Assembly: GCF_001509485.1 (NCBI RefSeq)
Contig: NZ_LLZI01000002.1
Location: 44,449-108,448, forward strand
Origin: Streptomyces sp. NRRL F-4489
GTDB taxonomy: Bacteria > Actinomycetota > Actinomycetes > Streptomycetales > Streptomycetaceae
DNA: 64,000 nt
Direction of reading: 5' to 3'
Part shown: one piece after another, positions 24,922 to 33,468 of the stretch
Layout of the letters: each line of letters starts with the position of its first letter
Numbering within the stretch: position 1 is the first letter of the stretch
Program-made: the position numbers and the translations under genes
Notes under the pieces: model-generated
Database searches by the model: none
Seen by the model: the letters and a program-made list of their open reading frames with translations, nothing else
Told to the model about the DNA's origin: nothing

Positions 24922-25158
24922 ATGCCCCGCAAGAACGACCCCCGCCGCAAGCCCGCCACCCGCCCCAATCCGCTGGACGCGGCCGGCATCACGTACATCG
25001 ACTACAAGGACACCGATCTGCTGCGGAAATTCATCTCCGACCGCGGGAAGATCCGCGGCCGCCGGGTCACCCGGGTCACCGCGCAGCAGCAGCGGCAGCT
25101 GGCCCGTGCGATCAAGAACGCCCGGGAGATGGCGCTGCTGCCGTACGCCTCGCGGTGA
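24922..25158 (+). CDS. rpsR: ribosomal protein S18, zinc-independent paralogue
   Basis: The 78-residue bS18 ([35 protein letters not shown]...) is cysteine-free. Zinc-type S18 in this lineage carries cysteines near the N-terminus. It sits 75 bp after the CobW-like gene on the same strand and probably ends the operon. It has the usual family length. GGAAG is present 9 nt before the ATG. Confidence 0.95.
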   Translation: MPRKNDPRRKPATRPNPLDAAGITYIDYKDTDLLRKFISDRGKIRGRRVTRVTAQQQRQLARAIKNAREMALLPYASR

Positions 25159-25259
25159 GGGGGGCGGACGCGGAACGCCCCGGCGGCCGGTGTCCGATTG
25201 CGGCCGGAGGAACGGGGAAGGCGGTCAACGAGGTGTGACCGGCTCGGCACCGGCTGTCG

Positions 25260-25274
25260 TGCACGTGCATCTGC
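25260..25274. promoter_or_regulatory. 15-mer motif upstream of the DUF397 gene
   Basis: TGCACGTGCATCTGC, whose first ten bases are a perfect palindrome. The exact reverse complement occurs at 26290-26304 in the other control region of the same trio. A shared operator for the HTH protein is inferred. Confidence 0.6.
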
Positions 25275-25355
25275 GCATGCACCCGCATGTGAACGCAGCT
25301 ATGATCCCGGGCAGTTGACACCGTTTATCACCGCGTTCACCACCGGGAGAGCCCT

Positions 25356-25595
25356 GTGCCCCACGCATACAACGGCATGGCCGCTACGGAGCTCCGCGAT
25401 GTGAGGTGGCTCAAGAGCCGGCACAGCAATTCGCAGGGCTCGTGCGTGGAATTCGCCAAACTGCCCGGCGGCGACATAGCGGTCCGCAATTCCCGTTTCC
25501 CGGACGGCCCGGCGCTGGTCTACACGCCCGCCGAAGTGGCGGCGATGCTGCGGGGCGCCAAGGACGGTGAGTTCGACCACCTGGTGCGCGACTGA
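25356..25595 (+). CDS. DUF397 domain-containing protein
   Basis: The 79-residue DUF397 protein (LRDVRWLKSRHSNSQGSCVEFAKLPGGDIAVRNSRFPDGPALVYTPAEV) is a small basic/acidic partner typically encoded beside a WhiJ-type HTH regulator. In S. coelicolor these pairs (whiJ/bldB neighbourhoods) act in development, and DUF397 proteins are thought to modulate the regulator. GTG 25356 has GGGAGAG just upstream. A terminator at 25606 separates it from the convergent ATPase gene. Confidence 0.9.
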   Translation: MPHAYNGMAATELRDVRWLKSRHSNSQGSCVEFAKLPGGDIAVRNSRFPDGPALVYTPAEVAAMLRGAKDGEFDHLVRD

Positions 25596-25605
25596 GCGTA
25601 CGGGA

Positions 25606-25637
25606 ACGGGCGCCCGAGCGGTGCGGGCGCCCGTTTT
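25606..25637. terminator. hairpin between DUF397 and ATPase genes
   Basis: Stem ACGGGCGCCCG / CGGGCGCCCGT with a 7-nt loop and TTTTC on the plus strand. It lies between two convergent genes and probably terminates DUF397 transcription. Confidence 0.75.
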
Positions 25638-25654
25638 CGCCGTGGGCCGGCGGG

Positions 25655-26164
25655 TCAGGGCAGCCGGAAGAGCGCCCAGACGATCTTTCCGGGCCGGCCG
25701 CCGGACAGCCGGTGCCAGCCCCAGCTGTCGCTGAACGAGTCCACCAGATACAGCCCGCGCCCCGACTCGGCGGCGAAATCCGCCTCACCGGCCTCCGGGG
25801 AGGCGTCGCTGGGGTCCCGTACCGCGCAGACCAGGCGGGAGGACCAGCGCATCAGGTGCAGCCGGGCGGGCAGCCCGGCGTCGGGCAGGTCCGTGCCGAA
25901 GCCGGGGTGGTCCGGCGCGGCCAGGACCGCGTGCCGCAGGGCGTTGGTGACCAGTTCGGAGACCACCAGGGCGACGCCGTCGAACAGCTCCTCCAGGCCC
26001 CAGCCGGTGAGCGTCTCGCGGGTGAACTTCCGGGCTCCGCCGACGGATTCGTAGCGCGGCGGGAGCGGGCAGGAGGCGGAACCGGAGACGGCCAAGGGGT
26101 CGACGGGAGGGAAGCCCTGCCATAACGGCTCGAAATCGAGCATGGTCGAAACCTTGGTCCCCAT
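25655..26164 (-). CDS. ATP-binding protein, RsbW/SpoIIAB-like anti-sigma kinase fold
   Basis: The 169-residue HATPase_c_2 protein has the N-box LVVSELVTNALRHA and the G-box-like SGRGLYLVDSFSDSWGW. Streptomyces genomes encode many such proteins, often beside WhiJ/DUF397 genes, and a few act as anti-sigma factors. No sigma factor or antagonist is next to it, so partner and role are unknown. ATG 26164 is preferred over the GTG three codons upstream because GGAG is 9 nt before it. It is divergent from the HTH gene at 26480. Confidence 0.85.
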   Translation of the reverse strand: MGTKVSTMLDFEPLWQGFPPVDPLAVSGSASCPLPPRYESVGGARKFTRETLTGWGLEELFDGVALVVSELVTNALRHAVLAAPDHPGFGTDLPDAGLPARLHLMRWSSRLVCAVRDPSDASPEAGEADFAAESGRGLYLVDSFSDSWGWHRLSGGRPGKIVWALFRLP

Positions 26165-26479
26165 GCGAGGCACTCCTGGCGTTCGCGGACGTCATGACCC
26201 AGGCCGGTCAGCCGGGGATCTGGCGGATCTTTCACGAGCGTGCATGCGTGCGACGCCTATGGTTCCCAATGCGTAGAGCAGATGCAAGGGCAGATGCACG
26301 TGCAGCTGACGTGATTGCGTAGGGCTGCCCGCATAACCGCCGTATTCTTCCTGGGGTTTGATGTGGAGGGCTTGAGGGAGCCGCACATATCCGTAACCAC
26401 ATGAGCACTGAACGAAGCCTGGACATGGCAGACTGCGGCCCACTGTTGGACGGGGTGGGGTCACAGGAGGGTCACAGAG
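26165..26479. promoter_or_regulatory. divergent control region with repeated GCAGATGCA motifs
   Basis: This 315-bp gap separates the ATPase and HTH genes. It holds GCAGATGCA at 26278-26286, then a 15-mer at 26290-26304 that is the exact reverse complement of the motif upstream of DUF397, and GTGCATGCGTGC near 26240. The repetition suggests multiple binding sites for one regulator. No further gene is seen. Confidence 0.6.
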
Positions 26480-27340
26480 GTGTCCGCAAGTGAGTCGGGG
26501 TCGGTGGTGCGGCGGATCCTGCTCGGGTCCCAGCTCCGCCGGCTGCGGGAATCGCGCGGGATAACCCGGGAAGCGGCCGGTTACTCGATCCGTGCGTCCG
26601 AATCGAAGATCAGCCGCATGGAGTTGGGCAGGGTGAGCTTCAAGGCACGCGATGTCGCAGATCTCCTCACGCTCTACGGCGTGAACGACGAGCAGGAGCG
26701 CGAGGCGCTGCTGTCCCTGGCCAAGGAGGCGAACGTCGCGGGCTGGTGGCACAGCTACAGCGATGTGCTCCCCGGCTGGTTCCAGACGTATGTCGGCCTG
26801 GAGGCCGCCGCGTCCGTCCTGCGGGTCTACGAGGTCCAGTTCGTCCACGGGCTGCTGCAGACCGAGGAGTACGCGCACGCGGTGGTCTCCCGGGGCATGC
26901 GGGGCGCGTCGGCGGCCGAGATCCAGCGCCGGGTCGCGCTGCGCCAGGAGCGGCAGAAGCTGCTGGTCTCCGAGCGGGCGCCGCAGCTGCACTGCGTCCT
27001 CGACGAGGCGGCGCTGCGCCGGCCGTACGGCGGACGCAAGGTGATGCAGGGGCAGTTGAGGCATCTGATCGACCTCTCCGAGCGGCCCAATGTGCGGCTC
27101 CAGGTGATGCCGTTCAGCTTCGGCGGCCACGCGGGCGAGAGCGGCGCGTTCACCATGCTGCGCTTCCCGGAGTCCGACCTCTCCGACGTCGTCTACCTGG
27201 AGCAGCTGACCAGCGCGCTCTACGTGGACAAGCCGGAGGACGTCGCGCAGTACGAGCGCGCGATGGAGAGCCTCCAGGCGGACAGCCCGGGGCCGTCGGA
27301 GACCCGGGATCTGCTGCGAGGACTCCTCCAACTGACGTGA
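26480..27340 (+). CDS. WhiJ-type helix-turn-helix regulator with DUF5753
   Basis: The 286-residue protein has an N-terminal XRE-type HTH (GSQLRRLRESRGITREAAGYSIRASESKISRMELG, about 15-60), followed by a DUF5753 ligand/dimer region with the usual VHGLLQTEEYAHAVV and LDEAALRRP segments. Together with the DUF397 and ATPase genes it forms a WhiJ-like module; such proteins control development, but individual functions vary. GTG 26480 has GGAGGG about 11 nt upstream. It is likely autoregulated through the 15-mer repeats in its upstream gap. Confidence 0.9.
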   Translation: MSASESGSVVRRILLGSQLRRLRESRGITREAAGYSIRASESKISRMELGRVSFKARDVADLLTLYGVNDEQEREALLSLAKEANVAGWWHSYSDVLPGWFQTYVGLEAAASVLRVYEVQFVHGLLQTEEYAHAVVSRGMRGASAAEIQRRVALRQERQKLLVSERAPQLHCVLDEAALRRPYGGRKVMQGQLRHLIDLSERPNVRLQVMPFSFGGHAGESGAFTMLRFPESDLSDVVYLEQLTSALYVDKPEDVAQYERAMESLQADSPGPSETRDLLRGLLQLT

Positions 27341-27406
27341 CCCGGCAGTAGGATGACGGCGGATCAGCCCCCCCCGCAGAGCAGTGCCGCACAGAGTAGG
27401 GATGCC

Positions 27407-28864
27407 ATGTCCTTCTTCGCAGACCTGGCCTACCAGTTCATCGACGGTGAATGGCGGGCCGGCAGCGGCTCGTGGGACATCATCGATTTCAACCCCTACG
27501 ACCAGGAGAAGCTGGCGTCGATCACGGTCGCCGGTGTGGACCAGGTCGACGCGGCCTACCGCGCCGCCGAACGGGCCCAGCGGGACTGGGCGCGGCGCAA
27601 TCCCTACGAACGGCGGCAGGTCACCGAGCGGCTGCTGCGGCTGATCGAGGAGCGCGAGGAGGAGATCACCGAGGCGCTCGTCCTCGAACTGGGCGGCACC
27701 CGCGCCAAGGCGCAGTACGAGGTGCGGCTGGCCAAGGAGTTCGTCCGCGAGGCGATCCAGCTGGCGCTGCGGCCGCAGGGGCGGATACTGCCGTCCCCGG
27801 TGGACGGCAAGGAGAACCGCGTCTACTCCCTGCCCGCCGGCGTCATCGGCGTGATCAGCCCGTTCAACTTCCCGTTCCTGATCTCCATGAAGTCCGTGGC
27901 GCCGGCCCTGGCGCTGGGCAACGCCGTGGTGGTCAAGCCCAATCAGAACACCCCGATCACCGGCGGCGGGCTGATCGCCAAGCTGTTCCAGGACGCCGGG
28001 CTGCCGGACGGTCTGCTCAACGTCCTGATCACCGATATCGCGGAGATCGGGGACGCGCTGATCGAGCACCCGGTGCCCCGGGTGATCTCGTTCGCCGGGT
28101 CGGACAAGGTCGGCCGGCATGTCGCGGCGGTCAGCGCCGGGCACTTCAAGCGGGTGGTCCTGGAGCTGAGCGGCAACAGCGCGCTGATCGTGATGGACGA
28201 CGCCGATGTGGACTACGCGGTGGACGCCGCGGTCTTCAGCCGCTTCGTCTACCAGGGGCAGGTCTGCATGGCCGCCAACAGGGTGCTGCTGGACCGCGCC
28301 GTCGAGGCGGAGTTCACCGAGAAGTTCGTGGCCCGGGTGGCGGCGCTGCGGACCGGCGACCCGCGGGACCCGCGGACCCAGATCGGCCCGCTGATCAACA
28401 CCTTCCAGGCGGAGGCGCTGACCGGGCTGGTGGACCGGGCGATAGCCGAGGGCGCCACGGCGCTGCTGCGCGGCCGCACGGAGGGCAATCTCGTCGAGCC
28501 GAGCGTGCTGGCCGGGCTGCCGGCCGACTCCGCGCTGCACGGGCAGGAGCTGTTCGGGCCGGTGGCGCTGCTGGTGCCGTTCGCCGGTGAGGAGGAGGCG
28601 GTGCGGATCGCCAACGACACCCCGTACGGGCTCAGCGGGGCGGTGCACACCGCCGATGTGGAGCGCGGGGTGCGGATCGCCCGGCGGATCGAGACCGGCA
28701 TGATCCACGTCAACGACGGGACGGTGCACGACGAGCCGCAGGTGGCGTTCGGCGGGGAGAAGTTCTCCGGCGTCGGGCGGCTGAACGGCGAGTCGACGGT
28801 GGAGGCGTTCACCACGCAGAAGTGGGTGTCGGTGCAGCACGGGCGGTCGTCGTTCCCGCTGTGA
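27407..28864 (+). CDS. aldehyde dehydrogenase (NAD(P)+)
   Basis: The 485-residue ALDH shows N154 (PFNFP), general base E253 (LELSGN) and nucleophile C287 (GQVCMAAN), the three residues expected for hydride transfer and thioester chemistry. It oxidises an aldehyde to an acid. The fold resembles the benzaldehyde dehydrogenase-type branch. ATG 27407 gives the conserved MSFFADLAYQFIDGEW N-terminus; an ATG at 27353 is the alternative. The WhiJ-type gene ends 66 bp upstream on the same strand, but a functional link is not evident. Confidence 0.92.
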   Translation: MSFFADLAYQFIDGEWRAGSGSWDIIDFNPYDQEKLASITVAGVDQVDAAYRAAERAQRDWARRNPYERRQVTERLLRLIEEREEEITEALVLELGGTRAKAQYEVRLAKEFVREAIQLALRPQGRILPSPVDGKENRVYSLPAGVIGVISPFNFPFLISMKSVAPALALGNAVVVKPNQNTPITGGGLIAKLFQDAGLPDGLLNVLITDIAEIGDALIEHPVPRVISFAGSDKVGRHVAAVSAGHFKRVVLELSGNSALIVMDDADVDYAVDAAVFSRFVYQGQVCMAANRVLLDRAVEAEFTEKFVARVAALRTGDPRDPRTQIGPLINTFQAEALTGLVDRAIAEGATALLRGRTEGNLVEPSVLAGLPADSALHGQELFGPVALLVPFAGEEEAVRIANDTPYGLSGAVHTADVERGVRIARRIETGMIHVNDGTVHDEPQVAFGGEKFSGVGRLNGESTVEAFTTQKWVSVQHGRSSFPL

Positions 28865-29019
28865 GGCGGGCGCTGCCGGGGCGGCGCGGCGACGCTTGGG
28901 GATATAGGACGCCAACTGTCCTACTGGCCGCCTAGGTTGGATCCCAGCGGCGGCCGGACAGTCGGGTTCCGGCCGATTCCGCCGGCGGTGGCCGCCGCCG
29001 GCGAGAGAAAGGTGATCGC

Positions 29020-29568
29020 ATGCCCACGTATGTTCCGGCCGAGGACCACGGTGACGAGCGCGGCGCCCTGCTGGCCTTCCTGGAGGCGCAGCGCGGCGGT
29101 CTGCGGCGGGCCGTCCTGGGGCTGACCGACGAGCAGGCCCGGCAGCGGCCGAGCGCCGGTGAGCTGTCGCTGGGCGGGCTGATCAAGCATGTCGCGGAGG
29201 TCGAGCAGCGCTGGGTGGAGATGGCCCAGGAGCGGCCGCACTCCATCCCGCGCGACCAGAGCACCTGGCAGGAGGGGTTCGAACTGCTGCCGGACGAGAC
29301 CGTCGCCGGGATGCTGGCGTACTGGGAGGGCGTCGCGGCCGAGACGGAGAAGTTCCTGCGCGCGGTGCCCAGCCTGGACGACACCTTCCCGCTGCCGCCG
29401 GCGCCGTGGGCCCCCAAGGACGCCCGGCAGTCGATGCGCTGGCTGATGCTGCACCTGATCGAGGAGACCGCCCGGCACGCCGGCCACGCCGATATCGTCC
29501 GGGAGTCGCTGGACGGGAAGACCGCCTTCGAGCTGGTGGACGAGGAGAAGCGGGCCCGGGAGGGCTGA
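29020..29568 (+). CDS. DinB-family protein (DUF664)
   Basis: The 182-residue four-helix bundle protein has His residues in LIKHVAEVEQRW and ETARHAGHADIVRE, the pattern for the metal site of DinB/DUF664 proteins. In actinomycetes these include mycothiol-dependent enzymes that conjugate or isomerise small molecules, but no specific reaction can be assigned. GAGAAAGG precedes ATG 29020 by about 9 nt. It converges on the glutamate decarboxylase gene. Confidence 0.88.
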   Translation: MPTYVPAEDHGDERGALLAFLEAQRGGLRRAVLGLTDEQARQRPSAGELSLGGLIKHVAEVEQRWVEMAQERPHSIPRDQSTWQEGFELLPDETVAGMLAYWEGVAAETEKFLRAVPSLDDTFPLPPAPWAPKDARQSMRWLMLHLIEETARHAGHADIVRESLDGKTAFELVDEEKRAREG

Positions 29569-29604
29569 CCGGCCCGCCGCGGTGGCGCCCGGGGCGCGCG
29601 GGCG

Positions 29605-31020
29605 TCAGTGGTGGAAGGCGGTGGCGACCCGCTCCGGGACGTCCAACGGATGGGACTGGCGGCGGAGTTCGGGCAGCAGCTGCTCCAGGTCGGCCATGAA
29701 GAGGTCGGCGAGGTCCAGCGAGAAGCCGTTGCGGCACACCACGCGCAGGACGGAGAGGTCCTGGCGGTTCGGCGGGAAGGAGTACGCGGGGATCAGCCAG
29801 CCGCGCTCCTTCATCCTCCGGGAGACGTCGAAGACGTCGTAGGCGGTGACGTCGGGGGTGGTGGTGAAGGCGAAGACCGGCAGCTGGCCGCCGCGGGTCA
29901 GCAGCCGGAAGTCGCCCAGCGCGCCGATCCGTTCGGCCATCGAGCGGGCCACGTCGCGGGTGGCCTGCTGGACGGCGCGGAAGCCGGAGCGGCCCAGCCG
30001 CAGGAACGTGTAGTACTGGGCGGCGACCTGCGCCCCGGGGCGGGAGAAGTTCAGGGCGAAGGTCGGCATATCGCCGCCCAGGTAGTTGACGCGGAAGACC
30101 AGCTCCTCCGGGAGCGCTTCCTGGTCGCGCCAGAGGGCCCAGCCGACGCCCGGGTAGACCAGGCCGTACTTGTGGCCGGAGGTGTTGATCGAGGCCACCC
30201 GGGGAAGGCGGAAGTCCCAGACCAGGTCGGGGTCGAGGAACGGCGCGATCATGGCGCCGGACGCGCCGTCCACATGCACCGGGACGTCCAGGCCGGTGCG
30301 CTCCTGGAGGGCGTCCAGCGCCGCGCAGATATCGGCCACCGGCTCGTAGGAGCCGTCGAAGGTGGAGCCGAGGACGGCGACCACGCCGATGGTGTTCTCG
30401 TCGCAGAGCGCCGCCGCGGACTCCGGGTCGAGGTGGAAGCGGTCGCCCTCCATGGGGACCTGGCGGGCCTCCACCTCCCAGTAGGCGCAGAACTTGTCCC
30501 AGCAGACCTGGACGTTGGCGCCCATGACGAGGTTGGGCCGGGCGGTGGCGGGATAGCGGTCCTTGTTGCGGTGGGCCCAGCGGCGCTTGAGGGCCATCCC
30601 GGCGAGCATGCAGGCCTCGCTGGAGCCGGTGGTGGAGCAGCCGATGGCGGCGTCCGGGTCGGGGACGTGCCAGAGGTCGGCGAGCATCGCCACGCAGCGC
30701 CGCTCCAGCTCGGCGGTGCGCGGGTACTCGTCCTTGTCGATCATGTTCTTGTCGCGGCACTCCGACAGCAGGACGGCGGCCTGCGGCTCCATCCAGGTGG
30801 TGACGAAGGTGGCGAGGTTCAGCCGGGCGTTGCCGTCCAGCATCAGCTCGTCGTGGACGAACTGGTAGGCGGTGTGCGGGGGGACCGGGCCCTCGGGGAG
30901 GGTGTGGCGCGGGGGCGAGGTCTCCATGCCGCCGAGCGGGTCGGCCTCGCCGTAGAACGGGTTCACCGGGCGGGCGCGGCGCCGGCGGTCGTGGGCGGAG
31001 GCGCCTTTGTGGAGCGTCAT
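29605..31020 (-). CDS. gad: glutamate decarboxylase
   Basis: The 471-residue PLP enzyme of the decarboxylase II family has K284 (NTSGHKYGLVYPG), which forms the Schiff base, and D251 (VHVDGASG), which pairs with the PLP ring. The CSTTGSSEACMLAG segment binds the phosphate. It converts glutamate to GABA, consuming a proton; acid resistance or GABA metabolism are the usual roles. No GABA antiporter is adjacent. WrbA lies 16 bp upstream on the same strand, so they are probably co-transcribed. Start ATG 31020 is the family N-terminus. Confidence 0.94.
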   Translation of the reverse strand: MTLHKGASAHDRRRRARPVNPFYGEADPLGGMETSPPRHTLPEGPVPPHTAYQFVHDELMLDGNARLNLATFVTTWMEPQAAVLLSECRDKNMIDKDEYPRTAELERRCVAMLADLWHVPDPDAAIGCSTTGSSEACMLAGMALKRRWAHRNKDRYPATARPNLVMGANVQVCWDKFCAYWEVEARQVPMEGDRFHLDPESAAALCDENTIGVVAVLGSTFDGSYEPVADICAALDALQERTGLDVPVHVDGASGAMIAPFLDPDLVWDFRLPRVASINTSGHKYGLVYPGVGWALWRDQEALPEELVFRVNYLGGDMPTFALNFSRPGAQVAAQYYTFLRLGRSGFRAVQQATRDVARSMAERIGALGDFRLLTRGGQLPVFAFTTTPDVTAYDVFDVSRRMKERGWLIPAYSFPPNRQDLSVLRVVCRNGFSLDLADLFMADLEQLLPELRRQSHPLDVPERVATAFHH

Positions 31021-31036
31021 CGGGGGACGGCCTCCC

Positions 31037-31660
31037 TCAACTCGCGGCCGCGAGACCGGCTTTGATGGCTTTGGTGAATTTCACGACCCGCTCGGCCTGG
31101 ACGCGGGCGGCGGCGCGGGCGTCGGCGTCGACCGGGGTCTCCGGGCCGCCGACGTGCGAGGTGCCGTACGGATTGCCGTCGGTGTACTTCACCGGGTCGG
31201 TGTATCCCGGGGCGATGAGGATCCCGCCGAAGTGGTGGACGGTGTGGTACAGCGCCAGGAGGGTGGACTCCTGGCCGCCGTGCCGGGTGCCGGAGGCGGT
31301 GAAGCCGCTGTAGACCTTGTCGGCCAGCCGGCCCTGCTGCCAGAGGCCGCCCAGGGTGTCCAGGAACTGCTTCAGCTGGGACGTGACGTTGCCGAAGCGG
31401 GTCGGGGTGCCGAGGACCACCGCGTCCGCCCAGAGCATGTCGTCCGGGGCGGCCTCCAGGATGTCGGCGGTGGCGGCGGCGTTGGCCGCCCAGGCCGGGT
31501 TGGCGTCGATGGCGGCCTGCGGGGCGAGTTCGGCGACCCGGCGCAGCCGTACGTCGGCGCCGGCGTGCTCGGCGGCGTCGGCGATCAGCCGGGCCAGCTC
31601 GGCGATGGTGCCGGTCGACGAGTAGTAGATGACGGCGACGTTGACGTCGTGCGCGGGCAT
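31037..31660 (-). CDS. wrbA: NAD(P)H:quinone oxidoreductase WrbA
   Basis: The 207-residue flavodoxin-fold protein has the FMN phosphate loop IYYSSTGTIAELA and the WrbA signature GTPTRFGNVTSQLKQFLD, plus GTRHGGQESTLLALYHTVHHFGG. It reduces quinones by two electrons, avoiding semiquinone radicals. ATG 31660 has an excellent GGAGGTGGGG upstream. The glutamate decarboxylase start follows after 16 bp. Confidence 0.94.
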   Translation of the reverse strand: MPAHDVNVAVIYYSSTGTIAELARLIADAAEHAGADVRLRRVAELAPQAAIDANPAWAANAAATADILEAAPDDMLWADAVVLGTPTRFGNVTSQLKQFLDTLGGLWQQGRLADKVYSGFTASGTRHGGQESTLLALYHTVHHFGGILIAPGYTDPVKYTDGNPYGTSHVGGPETPVDADARAAARVQAERVVKFTKAIKAGLAAAS

Positions 31661-31790
31661 GCCCCACCTCCTGGAAGCCGACAATAGGGGCATAGGGGGT
31701 GGGGGGCCTGCGGGGTTCGGCCGGTGGGGTTCGGCCGGCCTGGCGGGGGCCGGCCCGTGTGGTCGGTTCGCGGCGGTCGGCCCGTCGCGG

Positions 31791-32510
31791 TCAGCCCGTG
31801 CCGGCGAGGGAGAGCTTGGCGGCGAAGCCGAGGAAGGCGGCGCCGGCGCCCGCGGTCAGGCCGGCCGTCAGCCGCTTGCGGCGGCGGAAGGTCGCCGCCA
31901 GATACGTACCGCTGAAGATCAGCACCGACAGGTACGTGATGCTGAACAGCTGGGCCAGGACGCCGAGGGCCACGAACGACAGGGCCGGGTGGGCGTACGA
32001 CGGGTCGACGAACTGCACGAAGAAGGAGATGAAGAAGAGGATCGCCTTGGGGTTGAGGAGGCTGACGATGAGGGCGCGGCGGTAGGGGCGCTCGGGGGCG
32101 GTCCGGTTCGGTCCGGTGGCCTCGCTCGCCGCGTTTGCCGCGTTTGCTTCGTGCGCCCCGTCTGCCCGTTCCGCCGTCGTCCGCCGTGCGGCGCGGGAGG
32201 TGCGGCTGCCGCGCCACAGGGACCAGGCGCCGCGCAGCATTCCGGCGGCCAGCCAGGTCAGGTAGCCCGCGCCGGCGAACTTCACGATGCCGAAGAGGAC
32301 CGGGCTGGCCTTCAGCAGCGAGGCCACGCCGCCCGCCGACAGTGTCATCAGCACCGCGTCGCCGCACAGCACGCCCGCGGCCGCCCGGTAGGCCACCCGG
32401 CGGCCGCGCCGTGCGGCGACCGAGACGACGTAGAGGGAATTCGGTCCCGGCAGCAGGATGATCAGGGCCAGGCCCGCCAGATACGTGGACAGATCCGTTA
32501 TTCCGAGCAT
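31791..32510 (-). CDS. LysE/RhtB-family amino-acid exporter (LeuE-like)
   Basis: The 239-residue protein has six predicted helices with the family start LAGLALIILLPGPNSLYVVSVAARRG and the second-half LIVSLLNPKAILFFISFFVQFVD. It exports neutral amino acids across the inner membrane; LeuE-type leucine export is a reasonable guess but not proven. An unusual Ala/Glu-rich loop (about 105-140, ERADGAHEANAANAASEA) enlarges the central cytoplasmic region. It is divergent from the dedA-type gene. Confidence 0.88.
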   Translation of the reverse strand: MLGITDLSTYLAGLALIILLPGPNSLYVVSVAARRGRRVAYRAAAGVLCGDAVLMTLSAGGVASLLKASPVLFGIVKFAGAGYLTWLAAGMLRGAWSLWRGSRTSRAARRTTAERADGAHEANAANAASEATGPNRTAPERPYRRALIVSLLNPKAILFFISFFVQFVDPSYAHPALSFVALGVLAQLFSITYLSVLIFSGTYLAATFRRRKRLTAGLTAGAGAAFLGFAAKLSLAGTG

Positions 32511-32754
32511 GGGCGGAGGATCTCACCCGGGGGTCCGGCTTCTCAGCGGCTTTTCAGTATCCGGACGTCCGGCGGCGGGGCGGGGTCGCCGGGGCGGTAC
32601 GGCGGGGTGGCCGGGGGCCGGGGCCGGGCGGCGGCTGGAACCGCGGGGCGGGGTGGTCCGTTGATAGCTTTGGGCCGCACACCGCGCCTGCATCCTCGCT
32701 TCCGCTCGTCGCATCGCGCGAGCCGGGCGCCCTCGACCCAGGAGCTTTCACCCC

Positions 32755-33468
32755 GTGAATACTCTCGCGCTCGGCCCCCAGTGGCTGAACTCGGACTACT
32801 TGATCACGACATTCGGCCTGATCGGCGTCCTGCTCATCGTGTTCGCGGAGTCCGGGCTGCTGATCGGCTTCTTCCTGCCGGGCGACTCGCTGCTGTTCAC
32901 CACCGGGCTGATGGTGACGACCGGCACGCTCGGCAAGCCGCTGTGGCTGGTGTGCGTGCTGGTGGTGCTGGCGGCCGCGCTCGGCGACCAGGCCGGCTAC
33001 CTCTTCGGCCGGAAGGTCGGCCCCTCGCTCTTCAAGCGGCCCGACTCCCGGCTGTTCAAGCAGGAGAACGTCGAGAAGGCGCACGCGTTCTTCGAGAAGC
33101 ACGGTCCGAAGTCGCTGATCCTCGCGCGGTTCGTCCCGATCGTCCGGACGTTCACGCCGATCATCGCCGGCGTCAGCGCGATGAACTACCGCTCGTTCCT
33201 CATCTTCAACGTCATCGGCGGGACGCTGTGGGGCGGCGGCGTGACGCTGCTGGGCGCGGCACTGGGCAATGTCGAGTTCGTGCACAAGAACATCGAGGCG
33301 ATTCTGGTCGGGATTGTGCTGATTTCGGTGATTCCGGTGGGGATCGAGTTTCTGCGGGCTCGGGGCAAGAGCAAGGCGGCGGCCGCCGCCGGGGATGGCG
33401 ATGTGGTCGCGGTGGCTGCGCGGGCGCAGGCGGGTAATGGGCGCCGGGGGCGCCACGCGAAGCGGTAG
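32755..33468 (+). CDS. DedA-family membrane protein
   Basis: The 237-residue DedA/SNARE-associated (VTT-domain) protein has GLLIGFFLPGDSLLFTTGL, LGDQAGYLFGRKVG, ARFVPIVRTFTPIIAGVSAM and the conserved GGTLWGGGVTLLGAALG. DedA proteins act as lipid transporters or scramblases needed for undecaprenyl phosphate or phospholipid recycling. The short Ala/Lys/Arg-rich tail is probably cytoplasmic. GTG at 32755 has GGAG 8 nt upstream. No operon partner is obvious. Confidence 0.92.
   Translation: MNTLALGPQWLNSDYLITTFGLIGVLLIVFAESGLLIGFFLPGDSLLFTTGLMVTTGTLGKPLWLVCVLVVLAAALGDQAGYLFGRKVGPSLFKRPDSRLFKQENVEKAHAFFEKHGPKSLILARFVPIVRTFTPIIAGVSAMNYRSFLIFNVIGGTLWGGGVTLLGAALGNVEFVHKNIEAILVGIVLISVIPVGIEFLRARGKSKAAAAAGDGDVVAVAARAQAGNGRRGRHAKR

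Noticed and set aside
26192..28915. 907-residue open frame on the minus strand across the WhiJ-type and aldehyde dehydrogenase genes
   Set aside because: It is antisense to two well-supported genes, has no recognisable domain and is rich in Arg, Gln and His, as expected for a GC-driven shadow.
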